DNA of 64,000 bases from an uncultured Lachnospiraceae bacterium (GTDB lineage: Bacteria > Bacillota > Clostridia > Lachnospirales > Lachnospiraceae): assembly GCA_947591155.1 (NCBI GenBank), contig CANQDA010000012.1, positions 21,463-85,462 of the forward strand, in the 5' to 3' direction. The position numbers and the translations under genes are program-made. Numbering within the stretch: the stretch's first letter is position 1; each line of letters begins with the position of its first letter. This document shows, piece after piece, positions 18,937 to 26,210 of the stretch. The notes beneath the pieces are model-generated. The model saw nothing but the letters and a program-made list of their open reading frames with translations, searched no databases and was not told the origin of the DNA.

Positions 18937-20013
18937 ATGAAGATCTTCACGGATGCCCCGGAGGGCATGACGGTCGTCCAGAACGCCTTTATCGACCGCT
19001 ACATGCCTCACGCCAACGGGGAATTTGTCAAAGTATATCTGTATCTGCTCAGATGCGCCGACACGGGGCAGGAGCTCTCGCTCGCCTCGATCGCGGATAT
19101 CTTTGAGCACACGGAAAAAGACGTGCGGCGCGCGCTCTCCTACTGGGAGAGACAGCAGCTCCTGCGGCTGAAGCTTTCGCCGGACGGCGCGATTTTGTCC
19201 GCAACGTTTCTGACCCCACCCGCGGAGGAACGTTCAGACAATATTTCCACAGAAAGCCGGGCGGCAGATCCCGAAGCACGCACGCTCTCCGACTATGTCG
19301 CCGACGCAGATTCCCACGGCGATCTTCTTTCGGAGGCAAAGGCCGCGGACATGCCCACCCGCGCGCGCATTGCGGAGCTGTCCGGACAAAAGGATATCCG
19401 GGAGCTGTTCTTCATCGCGGAGCAATACCTGCGGCGACCCCTGACCTCAGCGGAACAGGGAGATCTCGTCTACTATTACGATGCGCTCCACTTCTCGCCC
19501 GACCTGATCGAATATCTGCTCGAGTACTGTATCTCAAAAGGTTCCTCGAGCCGACACTATATGCGCAAGGTCGCGCTCGGCTGGGCGGAGGCAGGCGTAT
19601 CCACCGTACAGCAGGCCAAAAAAGAGACGAATCTCTACAATAAAAACTACTACGCCGTGCTCAACACCTTCGGCATCAAGGGCCGCGGTCCGGCCATTCC
19701 AGAGCAGGAGATGATGGCGCGCTGGTTCGACCAGTATGGCTTCACGACCGACCTTGTCCTGGAGGCGTGCAGGCGCACGATCCGGCAGATCCACCAGCCC
19801 AGCTTTGAGTATGCGGACAGCATTCTCGAGAGCTGGCGCGAGAACGGCGTCAACTGTATGGCGGATGTCGTCCAGCTCGACACCCGGAGGAAACAGGAGC
19901 AGAAAAAGCCGGCTCCCCGGCAGAAAGCATCCGCATCCTCCAACCGCTTCAACAATTTCTCTCAGAGAGAATACGACTACCACCAGCTTGAGAAGAAGCT
20001 GCTGAACCAATAG
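18937..20013 (+). CDS. DnaD-domain primosome protein
   Basis: 358 residues. DnaD/DnaB-type proteins of Firmicutes remodel DNA at the origin and help recruit the helicase loader. An N-terminal winged-helix-like part (about 20-90: VKVYLYLLRCADTGQELSLA, DVRRALSYWERQQLLRL) is followed by a linker, a helical DnaB_2/DnaD domain (about 145-225), and a second part with the typical end YADSILESWRENGV near 300. The start at 18937 (MKIFTDAPEG) is preferred over an ATG five codons upstream because GGAGGGAGAAGCA lies before it. It precedes the dnaC-like gene by 79 bp. DnaA boxes lie directly upstream, suggesting replication-linked control. Confidence 0.88.
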   Translation: MKIFTDAPEGMTVVQNAFIDRYMPHANGEFVKVYLYLLRCADTGQELSLASIADIFEHTEKDVRRALSYWERQQLLRLKLSPDGAILSATFLTPPAEERSDNISTESRAADPEARTLSDYVADADSHGDLLSEAKAADMPTRARIAELSGQKDIRELFFIAEQYLRRPLTSAEQGDLVYYYDALHFSPDLIEYLLEYCISKGSSSRHYMRKVALGWAEAGVSTVQQAKKETNLYNKNYYAVLNTFGIKGRGPAIPEQEMMARWFDQYGFTTDLVLEACRRTIRQIHQPSFEYADSILESWRENGVNCMADVVQLDTRRKQEQKKPAPRQKASASSNRFNNFSQREYDYHQLEKKLLNQ

Positions 20014-20092
20014 ACAGAAACGAAACTGCCGCGCGTCGCCGTCCGCAAAGGAGCGGTGCAAAACGCTGCGGCACAGAATCCGGAGAACCGAT

Positions 20093-21109
20093 ATGGGACT
20101 GACAAACACACAGTACAATACGATCATGCGGGATTATCAGCGGCAACAGGCCAAAAATCAACGGGATCTCGCCGCGCGCACCGAGGAGCTCTACGGGAAG
20201 TATCCCCAGCTCTCTGAGATCGACGCTGCCGTCGCGGCCGCCGGCACCGCCTGCGCCCGCCGTCTTCTCTCGGACGAGCCTTCCTCCGTGCAGGAGCTGC
20301 GCGACAGGATCGCAGGCCTCTCAGCCCGGAGAAAGGAAATCCTGCGAAAAGCCGGGTATCCGGATGATTATCTGACCCCTCGCTTTCGCTGCCCGGACTG
20401 CCGTGATACCGGCTACATCGGCTCCGAGCGCTGCCACTGCTTCAAGCAGGCCGCCATCGACCTTCTCTACACGCAATCGAACCTCCGCGAGGTCCTGAGC
20501 CGGGAGAATTTTTCCAGTTTTTCACTGGATTATTATTCCGAAAAGATAACGGATCCGCTGACCGGCCTCTCCGCCCGGAAGACGGCGGAGCGCGCGCTCG
20601 AAGAGTGCCGCCGTTTTGTACAGGAGTTTGACGACAGATTTGAGAATCTGTTTCTCTACGGAGACACCGGCCTCGGCAAAACCTTCCTCGCGCACTGCGT
20701 GGCGAAGGAGCTTTTGGAGAGCGCCCACTCGGTAGTGTACTTCTCCTCATTCGGACTGTTCGAGCTGTTCGCCGACTCCACGTTCGGGCGGAAAGAAGAA
20801 TACGGACGCAGGGAGGAGCCTGACCGGGCTGCCATGGAAGAGCATATTTTCGACTGTGACCTGCTGATCATCGACGATCTCGGGACGGAGCTGGCAAACT
20901 CGTTCGTCTGCTCCCAGCTGTTTCATGTGCTCAACGAGCGCATCCAGTACAGAAGAAGCACGCTGATCTCGACCAACCTCGCGCTTCAGACATTCGCCGA
21001 CACCTACTCGGAGCGCGTCTTCTCCCGCATCTCCAGCAATTACACGATGCTTCGGATGTTTGGCGAAGACATACGGATAAAAAAGAAACTCTCATCCGAA
21101 AATGCTTGA
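20093..21109 (+). CDS. DnaC/DnaI-type helicase loader ATPase
   Basis: 338 residues. AAA+ ATPase that loads the replicative helicase onto DNA. The N-terminal helical region (about 1-95) leads to a zinc-binding patch CPDCRDTGYI...CHC near 100-120, like DnaI. The ATPase domain has Walker A GDTGLGKT near residue 190, Walker B LLIIDDLGTE near 260, and sensor STNLALQ near 297. GGAGAA precedes the ATG. Together with the DnaD-domain gene it forms the Firmicute primosome pair. Its stop codon lies inside the -35 of the prs promoter. Confidence 0.92.
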   Translation: MGLTNTQYNTIMRDYQRQQAKNQRDLAARTEELYGKYPQLSEIDAAVAAAGTACARRLLSDEPSSVQELRDRIAGLSARRKEILRKAGYPDDYLTPRFRCPDCRDTGYIGSERCHCFKQAAIDLLYTQSNLREVLSRENFSSFSLDYYSEKITDPLTGLSARKTAERALEECRRFVQEFDDRFENLFLYGDTGLGKTFLAHCVAKELLESAHSVVYFSSFGLFELFADSTFGRKEEYGRREEPDRAAMEEHIFDCDLLIIDDLGTELANSFVCSQLFHVLNERIQYRRSTLISTNLALQTFADTYSERVFSRISSNYTMLRMFGEDIRIKKKLSSENA

Positions 21110-21134
21110 CCGACACCCGGAAACGGTATATAGT
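21106..21134 (+). promoter_or_regulatory. Promoter of prs
   Basis: TTGACC (21106-21111), 17 bp spacer, TATAGT (21129-21134). It separates prs from the primosome genes although all run the same way. Confidence 0.7.
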
Positions 21135-21180
21135 ACAAGCGCATAGGATGAAAAATATATGTCAGAAGAGGGGCTTACCA

Positions 21181-22356
21181 ATGGAATTTCAATCTGCCAA
21201 CGAGAGAAATCTTGAAACGATCCCGGTCGGGGAGCTCGGAATTATCGCGCTCAAAAGCTGCGAAGCGCTCGGAAAAAAAATCGACGCGCACATCGTCCAG
21301 TGGCGCAGGGAGCGCGAGCACGAACATCTGGGCAGCCCGCTTCTGCAGACCTATTCCAGAGACTCCTATCTCGTCGACGCAAGCGTGCCACGTTTCGGCT
21401 CCGGCGAGGCGAAGGGCATCATCAACGACACCGTCCGCGGCGACGATCTCTACATCCTCGTCGACGTCTGCAATTACAGCCTGACCTACTCGCTGGGCGG
21501 CCACACGAATCATATGTCCCCGGACGACCATTTTCAGGATCTGAAGCGCATCATTGCCGCTGTCGGCGGAAAGGCTCGCCGGATCAACGTCATCATGCCT
21601 TTCCTCTATGAGAGTCGCCAGCACCGCCGCAACGGCCGAGAATCGCTGGACTGCGCGCTCGCGCTCCAGGAACTCGTCAAGATGGGCGTGGACAACATTC
21701 TCACCTTCGACGCGCACGATCCCCGCGTCCAGAACGCGATCCCGCTGCACGGCTTCGAGACGGTGCAGCCGGTCTACCAGTTCATCAAGGGGCTGTTCAA
21801 GGCCGCTCCGGATCTCAAAGTCGACCCGGATCATCTGATGATCATCAGTCCGGATGAGGGAGCCGCGGGCCGCGCGATCTACATGGCAAACGTGCTCGGC
21901 GTGGACATGGGAATGTTTTATAAGAGACGCGATTACGCCCACATCGTGAACGGGCGCAACCCGATCGTGGCGCATGAGTTTCTGGGTTCGGACGTCAGCG
22001 GCAAGGATGTCGTGATCCTCGACGACATGATCTCCTCGGGCGACAGCATGATCGACGTCGCCACAGAGCTGAAAAAACGCAATGCCTCTCGCATCTTTAT
22101 CTGTTCCACCTTCGGCCTGTTCACCAACGGTCTGGAAAAGTTCGACCGCGCGCACAAGCAGGGGCTCTTTTACTCCATGCTGACGACGAACCTCGTCTAT
22201 CAGACGCCGGAGCTTTTGCAGAAGCCCTACTACACGGGCTGCGACCTGAGCAAGTACATCGCGCTGTTGATCGACACGTTGAACCACGACGGATCGGTGA
22301 GCGATCTGCTCAATCCGACGGACAGGATCAACGCATTCCTCGAAAAACATAGATAA
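21181..22356 (+). CDS. prs: Ribose-phosphate pyrophosphokinase (long form)
   Basis: Makes PRPP from ribose-5-phosphate and ATP, feeding nucleotide, histidine and tryptophan synthesis. 391 residues from the ATG at 21181 (MEFQSANERN) after AGAGGGG; this is about 75 residues longer than the classic enzyme. The PRPP-binding loop VVILDDMISSGDSMID (about 277-292) is clear, as are FDAHDPRVQNAI and ISPDEGAAGRA. The extra length lies in the N-terminus and in FLYESRQHRRNGRESLDCAL where other enzymes have the shorter ARQDRK loop. Long forms occur in Lachnospiraceae, from memory. A family A repeat follows. Confidence 0.92.
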   Translation: MEFQSANERNLETIPVGELGIIALKSCEALGKKIDAHIVQWRREREHEHLGSPLLQTYSRDSYLVDASVPRFGSGEAKGIINDTVRGDDLYILVDVCNYSLTYSLGGHTNHMSPDDHFQDLKRIIAAVGGKARRINVIMPFLYESRQHRRNGRESLDCALALQELVKMGVDNILTFDAHDPRVQNAIPLHGFETVQPVYQFIKGLFKAAPDLKVDPDHLMIISPDEGAAGRAIYMANVLGVDMGMFYKRRDYAHIVNGRNPIVAHEFLGSDVSGKDVVILDDMISSGDSMIDVATELKKRNASRIFICSTFGLFTNGLEKFDRAHKQGLFYSMLTTNLVYQTPELLQKPYYTGCDLSKYIALLIDTLNHDGSVSDLLNPTDRINAFLEKHR

Positions 22357-22384
22357 GATAAAAATATAAGAAACAAAATCGGAC

Positions 22385-22491
22385 GGCGCCGCCCCGGATA
22401 TTCGGTACCCTTTCTGATGTGTTTTTCGCGAAACCAGTATTATGGTCTTCGCAAAAAACACATCGAAAATCCAAATATTCGGAGCGGCGCC
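22385..22491 (+). repeat. Family A nested-hairpin repeat, copy A1
   Basis: Outer stem GGCGCCGC.CCG.ATATT with its complement ending GCGGCGCC at 22491. GGTACC at 22404-22409 followed by CTTTC forms the left internal loop; GAAAATCC (AAATCC at 22467-22472) forms the right. Between them is an inner stem GATGTGTTTTT.GCGAA with a 12-13 nt loop. It lies between the convergent ends of prs and the YhaN-like gene and is followed by T-rich sequence, so it may also end prs transcription. Confidence 0.75.
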
Positions 22492-22503
22492 TGTTTTGTA
22501 TGT

Positions 22504-22593
22504 TTTGCTCGCTTTATGCGCTTTGTTTGTTTTATGCGCTTTGTTTGTTTTATGCGCTTTGTGCGTTTTATGCGCTTTGTGCGTTTTGTCTGC
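22504..22593. repeat. Five tandem copies of an 18-bp unit
   Basis: Unit close to TTTGTTTGTTTTATGCGC, copies starting at 22504, 22522, 22540, 22558 and 22576. The copies differ mainly in the middle (GTTTGT or GTGCGT), the first and last being most diverged. It lies after the convergent 3' ends. Six-codon periodicity keeps several frames open, but none has a start with a ribosome site. Confidence 0.8.
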
Positions 22594-22625
22594 TTTTCAT
22601 GGTTTGTAAAGTGTTTCTATCATAT

Positions 22626-24302
22626 TCAATTGATCTTTTGCAGGATCTCTTTTTCCCGCCTTTGGCATGTAAAGATGATCACCTGGCGGCCACAGCCCTT
22701 GAGCCAGCGCAGCGCGGCCTCGAGGCGGGCGTCGTCGTAGAAGGCGAAGGGTTCGTCCAACAGGATCGGGAGGCGGTTCTCCCCGCAGAGCAGCTCGGCG
22801 GCCGCCATGCGCAGGGCGAAGTAGATCTGCTGCATCGTCCCGCCGCTGACCTGGTGCAGGCCGAGCACGCGCGACGGCGTGTGGATGCGCACCTCGGCGG
22901 TCTCGTCCAGAAGGATACGGCGGTAGCGTCCGCTCGTCAGCTCCGAGAGGATCTCCGACGCGCGCGCGTTCAGCTGTCTCCCGGACTGCGCGAACATCCC
23001 GGAGGTGAGGTCGCAGATCCGGTCGATCGCCAGTGTCAGAGCCGCGATCTCCGTATCCGTTTCCTCCGGTCCGACATGACTCTGATACAGCTGTTCCAGC
23101 TCAGAGCGCAGCCTTCGGTATTCCTCTTCGCGCCTCTGGATCTCCACTGCAAGGGAGCGTTCCCTGTCCTCCGCCCGTGATCCATTCTCTGCATATCCGT
23201 TCCGCGTCTGCGGCCCTCCGATATTTCTCTGCATTTCCCATCGCTGTGGCCCAGCGTCATTCTCCGAATACTCCGGCTCTTCCTCCCTGTCCGATCGGAA
23301 CATCAGCTTCACTGGGACAATCAGCGCGAGAAAAATGACGCCGCAGATTCCGAGAAAGATCCTGGCTCTGACGTCTTTCAGCAAACATGCAGCTGCGAGA
23401 CAGAGCACTCCCGTGAGGAGAAGCAGCAGCCGGATTACCAGACGGCTCTTGCGGTAGAACGCGTCCTCCTCATCCCGCTCATAACGATCGCCCTGTTCGT
23501 AACGCTCCGCCTGACCATACCGGTCTTCCCGCGCATATCTCTCCTCCTGCGCGCGCGGCGACATCTGCCGCGGCTGCTGATCTGCATATCCTGATCCGAC
23601 CGATCCGCCATAGGACGGGGCAGGCTGTTGCCGGCCAGAGCCGCCCTGCTGCCGTCTGAGCAATTCGATCTCACTTCGCAGTGTCTCGGCTCTTGCCTGT
23701 TTCTCCGCGATCCGGGACTCGACCGCCCCATCCTCCGTCCTCTTCTGCTGCTCCATCTGTTTTTTGCGTCTGCGCAGGTTCTGCAGCGCGCGTGAGACGT
23801 CCGTCTGCCCGCCCGGCGCGCCTTCGCTGTTGATCATATAGCGGCGGAGCTCCTGCGCGAGTGCCTCGCCAGTCTGCGCTCCGCTCTGCGGAACACACAG
23901 TGTATTGACATACGCGACCTCCCCGACGCCCCCGAGCAGCACGTCCATCGCCTCTTCCGGCTGCGGCGACTCCCACATCGTCGTCTCGCAAGTCACCGAG
24001 AGCGGCTGCGCGCTCCGATCAAAGCAGCGGTCGATCCGGTATATCTGCCCCCGGCTCTCGATCTTCATGCTCCCCAGAAACGCCCCCGGCGCGTCCCACG
24101 GCTGGCGGATCTGATATTCATCGTTTCTCGCAGCCTTGCCGCGCGCGCGGGAAAGCCCGAACAGCATCGCCGTGATAAACGAGTGAACCGTCGTCTTCCC
24201 GGTCTCGTTGTCCCCGTAAATGATATTCACGCCCGTCCTGAGCAGGATCTGGTGATTTTCAAATTTTCCGTAATGCTTCAGCAGAAGCTCACGTATCTCC
24301 AT
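22626..24302 (-). CDS. YhaN/SbcC-like AAA ATPase with central membrane helices
   Basis: 558 residues. N-terminal Walker A GDNETGKTTVHSF (about 31-43) and C-terminal ABC signature VSGGTMQQIYFALRMA with Walker B LPILLDEPFAFYDD fold into one SMC-like ATPase head. Charged, Arg/Glu/Tyr-rich coiled-coil sequence lies between. Near the middle (about 290-335) are two hydrophobic helices (LVIRLLLLLTGVLCLAAACL and IFLGICGVIFLALIVPVKLM), as in Bacillus YhaN, where SbcC itself has a zinc hook. It is paired with the YhaO-like nuclease 75 bp upstream in the same direction. Role in processing DNA ends at the membrane is inferred from family. Confidence 0.85.
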   Translation of the reverse strand: MEIRELLLKHYGKFENHQILLRTGVNIIYGDNETGKTTVHSFITAMLFGLSRARGKAARNDEYQIRQPWDAPGAFLGSMKIESRGQIYRIDRCFDRSAQPLSVTCETTMWESPQPEEAMDVLLGGVGEVAYVNTLCVPQSGAQTGEALAQELRRYMINSEGAPGGQTDVSRALQNLRRRKKQMEQQKRTEDGAVESRIAEKQARAETLRSEIELLRRQQGGSGRQQPAPSYGGSVGSGYADQQPRQMSPRAQEERYAREDRYGQAERYEQGDRYERDEEDAFYRKSRLVIRLLLLLTGVLCLAAACLLKDVRARIFLGICGVIFLALIVPVKLMFRSDREEEPEYSENDAGPQRWEMQRNIGGPQTRNGYAENGSRAEDRERSLAVEIQRREEEYRRLRSELEQLYQSHVGPEETDTEIAALTLAIDRICDLTSGMFAQSGRQLNARASEILSELTSGRYRRILLDETAEVRIHTPSRVLGLHQVSGGTMQQIYFALRMAAAELLCGENRLPILLDEPFAFYDDARLEAALRWLKGCGRQVIIFTCQRREKEILQKIN

Positions 24303-24377
24303 ATGCCTCTTACTCCCTGTTCACACGAAAGCAAGGCTCTGCATGCGCCCCAATCCCCTTCGCGTTATCTGTTTCTC

Positions 24378-25433
24378 TCATCTGTCCTCCGCGTACAGCA
24401 GCGCTTCCAGTCCGTAACAGAGCGCCTTCTCCTCGATCAGTCCCTTCGGGCCATCCCCGAAGCTTTCGATATAGTTCCCGACAAGCTGTCCCCTGTACTT
24501 CCGGCGCAGCTCCTCGATGTGAAACGCGGGGACCGTCCGGTCCGCGATCTCCAGAATCCGACCGCATTTCATATACTCCCGAATGTCGGGCCGGAACTGC
24601 GGATGATGCTCGCCGACCAGCGTGATCCGGTACATGTGCTGCGCCCCGCAGCGCCGGACCAACTCCGAGAGTTTCTCCCGCACCGAATACACCGTGTCCT
24701 CCTCCGTGACGGTAAGCTCCTCCTGACGGTACTGACGCTTCGCGCATTCCACGAACGAAAGCTTTACACTGTGCCGGTGCGTCTCGCCGATCACATAGCC
24801 GTGCGGGCCCAAATCGTTGCAGTCGATCGGCTCCAGGGCGCCCGGATACATCGCGAGATTCCGAATGTACACCTGCGGCCTGTGAATGTGCCCCAGCGCA
24901 ATGTAGTCAAAACCGGCGGCGGCAAGCCGCTCTCTGCGCATGGGGATGTGCTGCGCGTCCCCGCCGTGCGCCAGCAGGATCTTGAAATAATCGCTCTCCT
25001 CCGCGCGCAGCGCGTCGTACTTCGGCTCGGGGATCTCCTGTCTGTGATAGCTCAGGCCATAGATCTCCGTGCGCAGCGCCGGAAGCCGGACGCGCTCGCA
25101 CTCCGGAGCGAACAGCCAGATCACATTTTCATTCCACGGAAAACAGAGGTATGGCGAATCCGGCTTCAGATAGTCGTGGTTTCCGGCGATCAGCACCACG
25201 ATCGTCTGCAGCAGAGTAGAGAAGAGATAATTCACCTCCCTCAGCTCGGAGAGCTCCGGCTGACGGTGAAACAGATCCCCCGCGATCAGCAGCAGATCGA
25301 CCTTCTTCTCATTCGCGTCCGCGATACAGTTCCGAAAGCTCTCCCAGATCTCCCGTCCCCGGTCCTTTGCCCAGAGAAAGCCGTGATCCGGCGCAGCGCC
25401 GAGATGCACGTCCGCAATATGCATAAAACGCAC
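24378..25433 (-). CDS. YhaO/SbcD-like metallophosphoesterase nuclease
   Basis: 351 residues of the calcineurin-like phosphoesterase fold. Metal-binding motifs appear in order: HIADVHLG (D and H), LLIAGDLFHR, LIAGNHDYL, LLAHGGD and ALGHIHRPQ. It is the exonuclease partner of the ATPase encoded next. I use the GTG at 25433 (VRFMHIADVHLG) because GGGGAGG lies 6 nt upstream; in-frame codons further up have no ribosome site. The C-terminal third is less conserved and may contact the ATPase. The pair probably forms a Mre11-Rad50-like complex. Confidence 0.9.
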   Translation of the reverse strand: MRFMHIADVHLGAAPDHGFLWAKDRGREIWESFRNCIADANEKKVDLLLIAGDLFHRQPELSELREVNYLFSTLLQTIVVLIAGNHDYLKPDSPYLCFPWNENVIWLFAPECERVRLPALRTEIYGLSYHRQEIPEPKYDALRAEESDYFKILLAHGGDAQHIPMRRERLAAAGFDYIALGHIHRPQVYIRNLAMYPGALEPIDCNDLGPHGYVIGETHRHSVKLSFVECAKRQYRQEELTVTEEDTVYSVREKLSELVRRCGAQHMYRITLVGEHHPQFRPDIREYMKCGRILEIADRTVPAFHIEELRRKYRGQLVGNYIESFGDGPKGLIEEKALCYGLEALLYAEDR

Positions 25434-25615
25434 GATGTACCTCCCCGGTCCAGCCATGCCGACGTGTCTGAGGTACACGGCGCGAAGCCGCTCCCTTCGG
25501 GCACAGCCGGACAATTGTTATTTTTTGCCTGTTTTGTAAAGTATATCATAGATTTTCTCTGACAACCATGCTATAATCATTAATATATCATTAATATGAG
25601 CAAAAGGAGGTACTT

Positions 25616-26059
25616 ATGAGTAAAATCTTTCAGGAATTCAAGACGTTTGTGATGCGCGGAAATGTCATCGACATGGCCGTCGGCGTCGTGATCGGCGGCG
25701 CGTTCAGCAATATCGTCAACTCTCTGGTGAACGATGTCGTAATGCCCGTCGTCTCCCTCGTCACCGGCAAGATCAATTTCGCGGACATGATGATCTCGCT
25801 CGACGGCAATAAATACGCGTCCCTGGCCGCGGCGCAGGAGGCCGGAGCTCCCGTGATCGCATACGGCAACTTCATCCAGATCATCGTACAGTTTCTGCTG
25901 ACCGCATTCGTGCTCTTCATGGTCATCAAGGGAATCAACAAGCTTCATAAACCGGAGCCGGAGGCAGCTCCCACGACGAAGATCTGCCCCTTCTGCAAAT
26001 CCGAGATTCACATCGAGGCGAGCAAGTGCCCGCACTGCTTATCTGAGCAGCCGGAATAA
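25616..26059 (+). CDS. mscL: Large-conductance mechanosensitive channel with C-terminal zinc ribbon
   Basis: 147 residues. The MscL core is complete: N-terminal MSKIFQEFKTFVMRGNVIDMAV, first pore helix VIGGAFSNIVNSLVNDVVMP, an extracellular loop and a second helix IIVQFLLTAFVLFMVIKGIN. It opens under membrane tension to relieve osmotic downshock. After the usual end the protein carries a CPFC...CPHC zinc-ribbon (residues about 121-142) in place of the plain charged C-terminal helix of the E. coli channel. A textbook AAAAGGAGG precedes the ATG. It is divergent from the YhaO gene. Confidence 0.95.
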   Translation: MSKIFQEFKTFVMRGNVIDMAVGVVIGGAFSNIVNSLVNDVVMPVVSLVTGKINFADMMISLDGNKYASLAAAQEAGAPVIAYGNFIQIIVQFLLTAFVLFMVIKGINKLHKPEPEAAPTTKICPFCKSEIHIEASKCPHCLSEQPE

Positions 26060-26132
26060 CATCATTTTACAGAAGCAGTGAAACATATTTGTCTTCTATT
26101 CGAAGCAGGAGAACAATTCCCGGCATAGAAAA

Positions 26133-26193
26133 GGCGTTCGCAATCGCCTCGTTTGGATTTTTACAAGGTACCGAACGAGGCGCTGCGAACGCC
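26133..26193 (-). repeat. Family A repeat, short copy A4 without inner stem
   Basis: Read on the minus strand: GGCGTTCGCA.CGCCTCGTT, then GGTACC (26167-26172), five bases, AAATCC (26155-26160), then the complement AACGAGGCG..TGCGAACGCC. The outer stem is about 20 bp with a small bulge. The inner hairpin seen in other copies is missing. It lies between the convergent mscL and HD-GYP genes. Confidence 0.7.
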
Positions 26194-26210
26194 CTATCTT
26201 TATATTCTTA

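Noticed and set aside
22504..22593. CRISPR array
   Set aside because: The repeats are 18 bp and abut directly without spacers; no cas genes are present.
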